From Bimuria novae-zelandiae CBS 107.79 (lineage: Eukaryota; Ascomycota; Dothideomycetes; Pleosporales; Didymosphaeriaceae), in NCBI GenBank assembly GCA_010015655.1, contig ML976656.1, forward strand, positions 289,836 to 321,767: a DNA stretch of 31,932 nucleotides. The letters run 5' to 3'. Below are positions 18,975 through 30,330 of the stretch, piece by piece. Each line of letters opens with the position of its first letter. The stretch's first letter is position 1. The position numbers and the translations under genes are program-made. Below the pieces are notes generated by a model. That model saw only the letters and a program-made list of their open reading frames with translations. It did no database searches and had not been told where the DNA came from.

Positions 18975-20782
18975 TCATCCACTGCCATTGGCGTGCGCTT
19001 CCATTTTCAGTCTGCGCTCATCCCGCCACTTAGGACCCCATCGTATCAGCACCAAGATGATAGGGCTGAACACTGCAATAGCTCCAGCAATGAAAGTGAA
19101 ACACCACCCTCGGCCCATAGCATCGATCATCATGGTGATGAGAGCGGTGCCTCCTGCACCCATAAAGCATCTGACCAAGTTGTTGGCTGCGGTAGCAGTT
19201 GCGGGACTTAGTGGATAGTAGTCCACAAGCATAACGCTCATACAGTTGAAAGCTCCAGTGAGACAAAGACCCAGGAAGAAGTGCATGACGAGGGGTGCTG
19301 CCAAAGAAGGTTCGACGTGTAGTATCCAGCCGTAGCAGAGGGTGACGAGGGTTCCAATAACAAGCATCGGAATAGCGACGTAGAGCCGGGCTTTTTCTAA
19401 TGGAAAATCTTTCAGGTCGTCGCCTCGCTTCTTGTCAATATGGAGGCCGCATTTCTTTGCAAGCCGACGATAATTCCAATCCATGAGTTTGCCGGCCGTC
19501 ATGGGGGCGATCATAGCACCCACACCAAAAGGGATGAACGCCAACCCGACCTGTAGGTCGTTGAAGCCGTAAATTTCTTCGAAGAGGTATGGTGCAGAGG
19601 AGATGACGGTGTAGAACGCGGTGTACACTACACTGTTGTAGAATAACAACAGTCCAGCATCTTTTTGTGCAATGACTTTCAACGTTCCCAGCGGGTTGGG
19701 GATACGCAGCTTGCGTTGACGAGCCAGCGCCTGCTGTTCGTCCCGTGAAACAGCTCTGCTAAGCTCGTCGTCTCCATATGCTTTAGCCGTTTTGCGGACC
19801 TTGAGATAGCTGAGAAGCGACATGTTGAACTTCTGGGGAGGAATGCGGCCATTGCCGACCACGTTCCGACCGGTTTCAGGGAAGACAACGAGGAGTGGAA
19901 CCATGTAGACGCCTGCCATGATGACAAGAAACCAGAAGATGGCTCGCCAGCCGAGAAACTCTGAGAGCAAGCCTCCTATTATTGGCGCAATCGCGGGAGC
20001 AATCATGGGACCACTTGTGACATAGCCCATCCATGTGCCGCGCTCAGAGCTTGTAGCTACGTCTGCCACGACACCGTTGCCCAAAGCAATGGTAGCGCTA
20101 CTGCCAGTACTTTGGACGCATCTGAGGACGAACAACGCTGCATAGGAGTTTTGTAGAGCAAGACCAATATTTGCACCAATGTAGATGATGAAGCCAATAA
20201 TGTAAGCGGGTCTTCGTCCACTGTGGTGTATTAGCACGGCTCCTATACCATCACAAGGGGAGCTTACGCCATATCAGCAATGTCTCCAAAGATGGTCGGA
20301 GCCAGACCCTGAAAGATCATGTAAGACGTAAGGGTTAGGTTCATGAGGGTACTAGACACATTGTACTCTCTCGCCAAATCGGTTAAAGCCGGGAAATAGA
20401 TGTTTGCACTGAGCGGAGAGAAGAAACCCCCCCAAGCAGCGAGGACCGGTTGATGTTAGTATGAGCATTGTATAGTGAGTTTCGGACAAAACTCACAGAC
20501 GATGAGATATTTCTGCTTCTCGGTGAAGACAGAATAAGGCGGCGAGTTGGTCGACACAGTAGTGACAGCTTCCAGATCGTGACTTTGATCATCGCCTTCG
20601 TGGACCGACGAGCCGATGGAGGAATCCCTACGTTTCTCTTCCTCTTCCTGTGCGTCTGTCTTGTCCTCCATCTTGGCGATCTTTTCAACATCAGATGCAA
20701 TCACGTCACTGAGCTCCCCTCGAACCTCATTCTCACTTTTGGGCAGATTTCTTGGAGCGTCGTGGCATACCATAATCGGCAT
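18975..20782 (-). CDS. DHA1-family MFS multidrug transporter (first intron acceptor appears mutated)
   Basis: Reverse-strand exons 20782-20497, 20445-20268 and 20220-18975 give 569 residues if joined. MFS DHA1 transporters are 12-helix proton antiporters of the plasma membrane. An acidic cytosolic N-terminus precedes YSVFTEKQKYLIV, then the first helix. Motif A is GDIADMAGRRPAY, formed across intron 2 (GTAAGC donor, GTGCTAATAC branch, CACAG acceptor; 47 nt). Motif B is LRCVQSTGSSATIALG, and motif C is MGYVTSGPMIAPAIAPIIGG. The closest look is the yeast Qdr/Aqr1 group. Intron 1 (20496-20446, 51 nt) has a perfect GTGAGT donor and a TACTAAC branch, but it ends ACCGG instead of an AG. The correct frame (LAAWGGFFSPLSANIYFPAL) resumes right after it, and no AG exists between the branch and the coding block. 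The gene may be inactive, or the site may be noncanonical. Confidence 0.85.
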
Positions 20783-21393
20783 ACGTGAGAAGGAGGAGAG
20801 ACGACTTGCCGTACACCGAATACAGATAGGCTGTTCACATGCTTATTGCAGAACTACGCCGCTCACGATACGTGCAAGTTGCCGATTTATGATGATATAC
20901 CCCCATGCTAGAGCTACGCGAAGGGAGGGTTTTGGGCGGTGTTGCCCGATCTCGGCGTGGAATACGACAACAATGATTGGTCGGAAAAGGCTGGTATGCC
21001 GCGGCTTTCAACGCACTGCTATTCCCGGGTGAAATGATAGCGAGACTCTACGGTTACTTATGGGGCTTCTCGTTCTCCACACAGGACGATACCGTACTCG
21101 TGGTTACTGTCGAGTGGAGACATAATGTATCAGCTTGGTGCCTCCTCAACATGTACAGATGGTGACCAATATAAATGACGTACAGCCCCGGAAAGTTGTA
21201 ATAGTGATGAGAGAAACTGGAAGAACCGCAACACTCTGTCACTGTTGAAGGATGGCGGGGTGCAAGTGCTGGGGCAGAGATAATGACTCGCCTGGCTCCC
21301 GCTCATTGGCCAGGCAAGCGACAGAGCGATTCGCGACGCAGCTCATCGTCACCAACACCACAACTGAGCGCCGACAAGTTGCCGCACACCACC
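20783..21393. other. Divergent promoter region between transporter and UFE1
   Basis: A 611-nt gap between two genes transcribed away from each other, so it should contain both promoters. The frames 20616-21032 and 20977-21165 (+) and 21054-21242 (-) show nothing recognisable. No repeat or RNA gene was seen. Confidence 0.45.
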
Positions 21394-22557
21394 ATGGACC
21401 TGACGCCCGTTTTCAACCAGGTCCTCGGAACCCACAATGCGCGGCAAGTCGAGCCGTATGTCTTCCGCAAAGAGAATCTGGACGAATTCCTCAAGGAGGC
21501 GTACCGCATCGTATGCCACGTTGGCCACTTTGTTTCAAGCAAGGCAGCTAACATGCGCAGCGATCCCACATTGCACAATTGCACACCCACCTGAGATCCA
21601 TACGACAAAGCTATCTTTCGACTGCACACCCCCCGCGGCGGAAACAGATTGCGCGCGTCAACGGGCACGCTGCGGACAAGGAGTTGAAATATCTCACAGA
21701 TGCTGAACGAAACGATATCGATGCTTCCGCGAAAGACTTACTGCGCGAGTTGAACCACGCCATTTCTGGCTTGCAAGATACCGAACAACTACGACAGCAG
21801 GCCGAGAGCGCGCTTGCGTACAAAAAGCGAGCAAGGCGGGGCCTGGGTGCTTTGGGACGATGGGCGGCAGGCGGCGCAATGACGGCGAAGAGCCCCGAGG
21901 AAGAGCTCGAAGAGGCAAAGTCAAACACAGTTAAGGCGCACCGGGAGAGCATAATATGGTACCTGCAGCGGGTGCTCGAGGAGTGTGGTCGTTTCCAGAG
22001 CTCGATGATGGAGATTCGGCTCACGCGTGAGGTCGAGAAGAGTAAGAGCATGCTGTACAAGGCCAGAGGCACCATGCCGGCGTTGGACGATTACGCTGGG
22101 AGCAATGGAAATACCAGCGCTACGACCGACTATCGCGGAAAGTCTGCGCAGATTCCTGAAGACGACAGGGTCTCAGTGGAACAGCAGCTCGACCCTGAGC
22201 AGCTTCAACTGTTTGCGCAGGAGAATCAGGACATGCTGAAGTACTATGAAGACCACCTGGATCAAGTTCGGTGAGTATATTGGCGTGTCGACGATTCGCA
22301 GGCTGACAAGCAACAGTGCCGCCGAGAAATCACTGCTCGAGATATCCGAGCTGCAAACGACCCTCGCAGCCAACCTCAGCATCCAGGCAGAGCACATTGA
22401 CCAGCTTGTCGCCGACTCGGAGCTGACGACAGAGAACGTGGGAAGCGGAAACAAGCAGCTGAAGAAGGCGACCGAGAGACGGAGCACAGCGCAGATGGTA
22501 TTTTGGTCGACGTGTGCTTTTTGCACAACGCTGATACTGTGGGATCTGTTCATATGA
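21394..22557 (+). CDS. UFE1: ER t-SNARE Ufe1 / syntaxin-18
   Basis: Exons 21394-21510, 21561-22270 and 22317-22557 (introns 50 and 46 nt; donors GTATGC and GTGAGT, acceptors GCGCAG and CAACAG) encode 355 residues, against 346 in yeast Ufe1. Ufe1 is the ER Qa-SNARE that receives COPI vesicles from the Golgi together with Sec20 and Use1. The N-terminus MDLTPVFNQVLGTHNA and RSHIAQLHTHLRSIRQSYLS, then KELKYLTDAERNDIDASAKDLL, match the syntaxin-18 N-terminal domain. The C-terminal SNARE helix runs from AAEKSLLEISELQTTLAANL through SIQAEHIDQLVADSEL, with the Q of SIQ the likely zero-layer glutamine, to a single tail anchor VFWSTCAFCTTLILWDLF at the very C-terminus. All three exons are needed. The first exon read alone stops soon after its donor. 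Confidence 0.93.
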
Positions 22558-23152
22558 TACGAAAATTCATTTCACTTCACGACTGGGACGATGCTACGTA
22601 CGGGACGAAAGTGCGCAGTCGCTGAAGTCGCACATTGCACACGATAATCCAGAAGTACATAGGGTTTAACAAGTTAAACTTCAAGTTACAGGCTCGTGGG
22701 GCGACTCGATACGCTATAGATGGAAGCATAAATGAACGGAAACGAGTGCCTCGCCTCGTGGCAGCTGCATGTGTTCGTTCGCTCGCTCGCTAGCGGCAGT
22801 GTCCCGCTCCCGCAGCATCCACTCTGCAATGGTTTCATAATCGCAGCATGTGAGAGGTGGGATGAGACCCGACGTCACCTGCATCTGCACCCCGGGGTTG
22901 CCTCGGCTTTGTGGGAGTGAATCGGAACCGAACGTGATGCGAGTATGACCTCGGGAAGCTCTCTTTATAGTCGGCAGTCCGGATGCCCAGAATGGACCAT
23001 GTTCACGACTCCTCTTCTCCGCGACTGCAGCTGCATCGTCGGTCCACTTGGTTTCAGCAGTCCCACCCTCGCCTGATCGTCTTTGCGGGGTTAGTGCGAC
23101 GGGTGGTGTTGGGTCAGGCGGTGTGACAGCTATACAGGGCGCTCTTAGCAAC
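22558..23152. other. Intergenic region between UFE1 and aminotransferase
   Basis: A 595-nt gap holding the UFE1 3' end and the aminotransferase promoter. The reverse frame 22714-23175 and forward frame 22732-22920 have no recognisable sequence. The forward frame of the aminotransferase is open from 23048 but has no ATG until 23153. Confidence 0.45.
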
Positions 23153-24622
<1,470 letters not shown>

Positions 24623-25735
24623 ATGCAGGTACCGCTAGCCACGGTGGGCGTCCGGCAACGAACGGGCCACCGGGTGTGGTGGGGCGGGCAGGCGATGTAC
24701 CATCTCCACTTTTCGGGAATGTACAACGTCTGTCTGCACACCGTCGCCGAGCAGATGGACATGAGATCACGATATTAGGGACACGGGATGTACAACTCAC
24801 GGCGGGGGTCGGCGCGTCTGTCGGAAAAGAAAACTAGAAATTGTAGAATTAGGCTTAGGCCGTGTGCGTCTTTTTGTGTAGAGCCGTATCGCCTAGAAGC
24901 AGACGGTTCGGAGCAGTTCATGAAACCAATCTCCGCTACTTACCACATTTTGGCCGTTGTCCGTTCTGTTGGCCTGAGTGTGTGCTTGCTTGGCTTGATT
25001 CGTAAGGTGAGAGTGGTGTCGGAGAGTGAGTGTGAGCCGCTGATTTCCGTGTTAAATGAATGGGGGCTGTTGAGGTTGGTAAGGTAGCTGGACCTCAGGA
25101 CGCGAGTTGTACGAGTACCTGCAGGGAAACGGTACGGTGCGGTGCGGTGCGGTGCGGTGCGGTGCGGTGCGGTACGCCCGCCATACTCTACCCATGGACC
25201 GACGGCGTCTGCGATTGTCAGGTACATTATGTCCACGTGTATGCAGTGAGCTCCGCGAAGTCGGCCACGCACATGTCACCAGCGCAATCTTTCCTCATCA
25301 GAAAATCACTACAAAAACACGGTTCACAACCATCTAATCTATTTGATTCATCGATACGCAGCTTCATTACGGCTATACACATGAGGCGAAGAGCGAGATA
25401 TATACAGAGGATAAGATGGAAAGGAAATGAGTGTGACAAAGGAGAAACTCCAATTGGAGCGGAAAGTAGAGACTGTGCGGTGCGATGCGTGCTTCGTGGC
25501 GGTCGTGCTGAAGCGGGTATATAGATGGAAATGGAAGATGCGGTGAGGAGAGAAGGAAAGGAAAGCAAGCACGCGAGTGCACGCAACGAACGTGAAACCG
25601 AACGCTCTTCAACGCGGAAGGGAAAAGTGGCCGCCTCTTGAAACGTCATGCCTTTCCCAGCCTATACCAACCTAAAAGAAAATCGTCAAAACGATAAAAG
25701 TGGAAGTTTGAGTGGGGAAGGAAGGGGGAAGAGGA
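24623..25735. other. Intergenic region with a pentanucleotide microsatellite
   Basis: A 1.1-kb gap shared by the aminotransferase and Gag-like gene 3' ends (the two are convergent). Frames on both strands between 24940 and 25650 only translate the GGTGC repeat or overlap each other. Apart from the repeat nothing is supported. Confidence 0.5.
25131..25175. repeat. (GGTGC)7 microsatellite
   Basis: Seven perfect GGTGC units at 25136-25170, bounded on each side by a one-base variant unit GGTAC (25131-25135 and 25171-25175). It lies in noncoding sequence between two convergent genes. Translated frames across it are low-complexity artefacts. Confidence 0.9.
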
Positions 25736-27505
25736 TTAGATGATCTCCTTAACCCCATGCCTCGCACTCAACCGCGCCTTGATACTCCAACTCCTCTTCC
25801 TCGCCTTCTTCTCCTCTTCCACACCCAACATCCCCATCCCTCCTCTCCCTCCCTCAAACTTCATCCGCGCTAGCTCGATCTTACTCGGCATCTTCCTCAT
25901 TACCGTCGGCGGCGAAGCACTAGCTTCGGAGATACTGTGGTCGGCGAACTCAGGCGTCGCGCTGCGCGAAGTGCTGGTTGTCCCCTGCAGGGGTAGACTG
26001 AGCACGCTGCTAGCAGACGAGTCGATGCGCGGCAGCGGACGCGATTGCGCCCACGTGTCCTGGGGCGCGAAGGCGGAGCGCGAGGACGAGGGGCGGTTCG
26101 AGGGTGTCGAAGGGGGGAAGAGGGTTATGGTTGGGGGCGGGGAGGGTGTTAGAGCGCGCATGACGGCTGCGATGTGTGCGGAGGGGACGTCGGCTTGGAG
26201 TTCTGGGGCCGTAACGGATGCCTGTTGCTGTTGCTGTGGAGGCGGTGTAGATGGCTGGCGCGGAGCCGGGTGCAGGTCGAGTTGCTCGGGGTTGAGTGTG
26301 GGTTCGAACGGAGGCTCTGCTCTGGGGAGGGGCGAGCGAAGCGCGGGGTGGATTTGCTCGAGGCCCGGGAGGCTGGTTGTTGGGGAGGGGAGGCAGGAGG
26401 GAGGTTTTGCGCTTTTGCGCTTGGGTTTGGTGGCGGGTGAGGCGGAGCGCGAGCGTTCGGTGCCGACGGGGATAGGGGGGAGTGGTCGGTTGATGGGGGG
26501 CAGGGAGTGCAGGGAGAGTTTGGAGATGCTGGAGACGCGCTTGGGGATGTGGGTTAGAGCTGGGACGCTGGTTGGGACTTCGGGGAAGGCTTCCAGTGCG
26601 AGCTCGGTAAGGTCTTCGTATGAGGCGTGGATGGTGATTTCTTGCGAGCCCTGCGTTGAGCTGGAGGCATCGCGGGAATGTGATGGTTTTGAGGAGGAGA
26701 CTGTGGAGACGGAGTGTTCTGATGGACTGTACTCTTCGTCCGAGTGAGGAGGTGTATCAAGCAAGGGCTCTTCTGGTATCGACGCGGGGACCAAGTTGTG
26801 CGAAGAAGCTTTGGTTGACATGGTCAAAGGACGGATGATAGACCATGGAGGGGATGTCGCCATGAGTTTTGCGAGCTCCGGTTCGTCTTGTCGATCATCC
26901 CATGCCTTGATTTGTGTTGCGACCCAAGGATTCTGTGTGCAGCGCAGCTTTGAGAAGTAGGCACTGCAGGCCTGCATGTTGCTCAAAGGGTAGCCGTGGT
27001 CCAACAAGTCATCGAGTGTAGCCTGGAACTCTGCGTTGAACTCTGCGATGTTGGTGTACTGATCGATGTGAAGATTGAGGAAGTGGCAGAAAACGTGGTG
27101 GTAGTCTTCGAATTTGAACCCGCTGTAGTGCTCGTCCAGCGCCTCGAGCATTTCCTTAGCCGTCATAGCTGATGGCGGTAGCGGCGGTCCGACTTCGAAT
27201 ACTTCAATCTTGATATCGTCTGAGACCGAAAGGAAGATGTCGAGCTTGACTTCGCGGTCTTTCTTTACCCAAGCTCTGCGGTCCTCCAAAAGCGTGTTCT
27301 GCATGTCGGGTTGCGACACAGGTGAGAAGAAGTTCGGTCCGGCGCCCGGCATGGGCATTTTGATGCTTCCATCGCAATATCCCCATGTTCCTTTCGCTGT
27401 GAATGCGCTCTTAATCTCTCTTTTCCACCTGGCATACTCTGGACCCGTGGCCTCTGCGCGTAGGATGACCACGCCAGGCAGACGCGGGGACGAAGGCAGG
27501 CCCAT
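25736..27505 (-). CDS. Stand-alone Copia-type Gag-like protein with disordered tail (candidate domesticated gene)
   Basis: Intronless reverse-strand frame from ATG at 27505 (MGLPSSPRLPGVVILRAEA) to TAA at 25736; 589 residues. Residues 20-190 have the pattern of Ty1/Copia Gag (UBN2/Retrotran_gag-like). YARWKREIKSAFTAKGTWGY is followed by a short Gly/Pro loop. Then come RRAWVKKDREVKLDIFLSVS, AKEMLEALDEHYSG, IAEFNAEFQATLDDLLDHGY and a final helix with YFSKLRCTQNPWV. After residue 220 the protein becomes Ser/Pro-rich, includes a short poly-Gln run, and ends with a basic segment (KKARKRSWSIKARLSARHG). No CCHC zinc knuckle, protease, integrase or reverse transcriptase frame follows, and no LTR pair is visible around it. 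That suggests an exapted Gag gene rather than an active element. Its function is unknown. Forward frames over the region are shadows. Confidence 0.8.
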   Translation of the reverse strand: MGLPSSPRLPGVVILRAEATGPEYARWKREIKSAFTAKGTWGYCDGSIKMPMPGAGPNFFSPVSQPDMQNTLLEDRRAWVKKDREVKLDIFLSVSDDIKIEVFEVGPPLPPSAMTAKEMLEALDEHYSGFKFEDYHHVFCHFLNLHIDQYTNIAEFNAEFQATLDDLLDHGYPLSNMQACSAYFSKLRCTQNPWVATQIKAWDDRQDEPELAKLMATSPPWSIIRPLTMSTKASSHNLVPASIPEEPLLDTPPHSDEEYSPSEHSVSTVSSSKPSHSRDASSSTQGSQEITIHASYEDLTELALEAFPEVPTSVPALTHIPKRVSSISKLSLHSLPPINRPLPPIPVGTERSRSASPATKPKRKSAKPPSCLPSPTTSLPGLEQIHPALRSPLPRAEPPFEPTLNPEQLDLHPAPRQPSTPPPQQQQQASVTAPELQADVPSAHIAAVMRALTPSPPPTITLFPPSTPSNRPSSSRSAFAPQDTWAQSRPLPRIDSSASSVLSLPLQGTTSTSRSATPEFADHSISEASASPPTVMRKMPSKIELARMKFEGGRGGMGMLGVEEEKKARKRSWSIKARLSARHGVKEII

Positions 27506-28499
27506 ATTTACCAATAGCTGTATCTTGGAGACTAAAAGCTGAACCCATAGACCAGGACGGTGTCGTTGTGAGGTGAATTACTCCTTCCTCATGCACAAGC
27601 GTACCGGAGGTATATACCACGCCTAAATACCTAAGGTGAATGCGACCGGACATTTGACGAAGACTAAGCGGCGCGGCCTCACGAGTATAAGTGTCCGCAG
27701 AGTCCAGAATGACATACGCCGGGGGCATCGGGCTTTCCAGCTTGGGAACCCCAGTCGCAGAAGGCCGCAGCCTCCCGCACGCCAGCCCTCCGACTGAAGC
27801 AAGGAATGGGCATGCCCACAGCTTACAGTGTCCGCTGCACCACACCTTCGAGCAAAAGCCCTGTAGTTTTAGCTGCAGTCAGCGCGCCATTGTTGTAGAC
27901 TTGAGGGTCGGGGAGCTAAGCTGTACAGGGCAACTGGGCCAATTAGAGTGGTCATACGGACTGCCGAAGTGCAATGATTGGACGCGCACACCGGGGTTAC
28001 GGTCATGGTGTTCAGCTGGAAGTCCGAAGACAAAGTGGAGGGCTCCAAGAAGTCGTGGCAGAAGCCACGCGCGACTAGGGTGGTGTGTATGCTCGTGATG
28101 GGGCAATTGTGGTGGTGATCGGCTTCAACAGAGCGGCGCTGGACGGAGGATCATGCTGCGAACCAGACCCACGGGGCGGAGTGGCGCTTCGGGCTGAAAA
28201 ACGAGGCCATGTTGAAACGAAGGACCGTTCCTGTGTCGCAATGATGGCTCTGCAGGATAGAGGGCGCGAGGAGTGGCAACGTGGTAGACACAGGTTTGCA
28301 TATCGTACCCTGAAGGGTGAAGATGCGCAGATTATCTTACACATTTGCTCAACTAGGCTGTGGTGGTGGGGTAGATCGGAGCTATTCTAAGGAAAGCATC
28401 TTGGGGGCCACATTATCTCAATTTGATAAAATATTTTTGGGCGTACATATACAATATAATCCTGAAAATATGTATAATATATTTCAGCAAGTGCTGCAA
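27506..28499. other. Intergenic region with AT-rich pocket before the tRNA
   Basis: A 1-kb stretch holding the promoter of the Gag-like gene. The reverse frame 27411-27845 partly overlaps that gene in another frame and is not supported; nor are 27691-28098 and 28085-28390 (+). From about 28405 to 28495 the sequence turns markedly AT-rich (TATACAATATAATCC, AATATATTTC), just upstream of the tRNA gene. Confidence 0.45.
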
Positions 28500-28580
28500 G
28501 GCGTGGTGGCGGAGTGGTTATCGCGCAAGACTAGAAATCTTGTTCCTTCGGGAGCGTCAGTTCGAATCTGGCCCACGTCG
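28500..28580 (+). tRNA. tRNA-Ser(AGA)
   Basis: A full class II cloverleaf can be drawn by eye. The acceptor stem GGCGTGG pairs with CCACGTC (one G-T pair) and the discriminator base is G. The D arm is GCG/CGC closing GAGTGGTTAT. The anticodon stem CAAGA/TCTTG encloses CTAGAAA with anticodon AGA at 28533-28535. The long variable arm TTCCTTCGGGAGC forms its own hairpin. The T arm is GTCAG-TTCGAAT-CTGGC. It has no intron and 81 nt, as expected for serine tRNA, which decodes UCU (and UCC after inosine modification). The B-box is contained in the T arm. Confidence 0.92.
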
Positions 28581-28583
28581 ATA

Positions 28584-28589
28584 TTTTTT
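28584..28589 (+). terminator. RNA polymerase III terminator
   Basis: A run of six T residues begins four bases after the tRNA discriminator base, the standard Pol III stop signal. Confidence 0.8.
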
Positions 28590-28903
28590 GTAATTCCTTC
28601 CTTCTTAGAGTTTGTTATAGAAAACGGGATGGTGCAGGTGTGAGTTCACCGCATTTTTTTGCGCTTCTAAAGCATATTTAGGTGTACCAGCGAAGTACTA
28701 GCATAGTATCAACTCGTCTCCACTAAAGGCATTTCAGAGGACGAATCGCCTTAAAAACTACTCTGTAAAGCATGTAAATACTTAAACGCAATGTTGGAGA
28801 GCCCGCCGCATCTTTGGAAGGAGTGGAATCATGCCAAGCAATATCCTTCGCTTACCTAAGACGTCCTGCAGCAAAGCTCCAATTTCAAGCGCTTCGCGAC
28901 GTT
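28590..28903. other. Short intergenic region before PPT2
   Basis: Between the tRNA and the phosphopantetheinyl transferase start. AT-rich at first, with no further gene seen. The frame 28814-29161 is open upstream of the true ATG at 28904 but only from non-ATG codons. Confidence 0.45.
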
Positions 28904-29567
28904 ATGCCTCCACGCCCATTCCCGTTCCCCTTGCGCGTGGGCAACGACATCTGTAACATTGGTCGCATATACGACATCATCTCCAAGGGTCCTGAGGCGC
29001 CAACATCCAATGGGTCTGCCCTCAATAGATTCCTACGGAAGCTCTTAACATGGCCTGAGCGAAAGTACTTCTACCACCGATTCGCTGACAACACCAAATG
29101 GTCTGGACCCGAGGCGAACGAGGGTCTTCAGAAGGCTGCGCAGTTTCTTGCTGGCAGGTAAGAATGGAGATGGTTTAATTCCTGTATATGTACTGACTGA
29201 GTGCAGATGGGCGGCCAAAGAAGCTATTCGCAAAGCCTGCGAACATCTAGGCGCGTCTAATGGCTTCCACCATATAATCATCCTACCTTTTGCCTCGTCG
29301 AAAGCGTCTCCTGAAGCTACCTCCCGCCCCCAGGCGCTAATACTACGAGATCGCTTCTGCGAACCAACGCGAAACCCGCCCGAGAATGCTACAAGTCCTC
29401 CTGTTGACTTTGATATCGAGTCGTTGGATGGCCAGCTATGTGAAGTGAGCATCAGCCACGATTCGCAATATGCTACCGCGGTTGCACTTGTTCCGGTGGT
29501 GGAAGAGTGGCAGCCGCTATTTATGAGCTCTGGTAGCCAGGATATGAAGGCTGGACAGGTGCCATGA
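28904..29567 (+). CDS. PPT2: Holo-ACP synthase / mitochondrial-type phosphopantetheinyl transferase
   Basis: Exons 28904-29157 and 29207-29567 (49-nt intron, GTAAGA donor, TACTGACTG branch, GTGCAG acceptor) give 204 residues. AcpS-type enzymes move 4'-phosphopantetheine from CoA to a conserved serine of acyl carrier protein; the fungal PPT2 form serves mitochondrial type II fatty acid synthesis and hence lipoate supply. Near the N-terminus RVGNDICNIGRIYDI provides the metal-binding Asp. LNRFLRKLLTWPERKYF matches the family's F-xR-xLTxxE block. The intron sits inside the key motif, so only splicing restores AGRWAAKEAIRKA with its catalytic Glu. Near the end VSISHDSQYATAVALVP is the typical final strand motif. 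The insert between these (about 110-150) is Ser/Pro-rich and longer than in bacterial AcpS. No strong presequence is seen. The reverse frame 29045-29710 is a shadow. Confidence 0.88.
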
Positions 29568-30330
29568 CCTTCATCATAACGACGGTCGCAAGCAAAAGAT
29601 AATCCGAGGTCACTCGAAATAAGGGCCAGAAGGAACGCCAGTGAGGCCTGTATTGGAATGATCTTCCATGTCAACAACTGCCGAACGATGGTTTGCTTGA
29701 GTGCATACATCGAATCTCAGGGTCTGCCGAATACGGATGGGACAAGACCGTGCGATTAGTGTCATTGACGAGGGTTGACCTGAGTGATCATAGAGCGGCA
29801 GTGGCGTGTTGCCTATCTAAAACCCTTAGAGAGGAAATCTAAGTAACCTCATGGATAAACTTCGTCTCCGACCTTATTTTTAGACATTGAATACCAAGTC
29901 TCTGTCTGCTAGCAATCGATGCACGAGCTGTTCCTTGTCATTTCTCAGTCCAAGTTGTACGCGTGCCGCCGCGTACTACCACACTGAAACACCAATAATG
30001 CACAATCCGCATATTATGCAAGTCCTATACAACTATTGACTGTGCCACCTCAGCCTTATGTTCAATGACTTCAACACGAGTCAACTTCGCTTATTTGTCT
30101 AAAGCATGCCTCATCTGCATGCAGCCTTGCGGCGTCACTTGCCTGACACACGCTATGATTCGTGGACGCCTGACTACAACCTGGGTCGACAATAACAACA
30201 CCCTGCTTGCGAATCCTGCAGGCTTCAGTTGGACCTTTTCCAGCTCGTTGCCCCCCCTACTTTGCGTCTAAGGGTTCTTGTACTGAAGTCCTTCTTTCCG
30301 GTGCTCAAGTGGACTGCACCAACGCCCAAA
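29568..30330. other. Intergenic region
   Basis: A 763-nt gap holding the PPT2 3' end and the promoter of the surface-protein gene. The frame 30065-30271 (+) and the non-ATG extension from 30229 have no coding look. No repeats or RNA genes were noticed. Confidence 0.45.

Noticed and set aside
25740..26747. 335-codon forward frame
   Set aside because: Antisense of the Ser/Pro-rich tail of the Gag-like gene; low-complexity Gly/Glu/Arg product with no start context.
29045..29710. 221-codon reverse-strand frame
   Set aside because: Antisense of PPT2, whose catalytic motifs and intron are clear.
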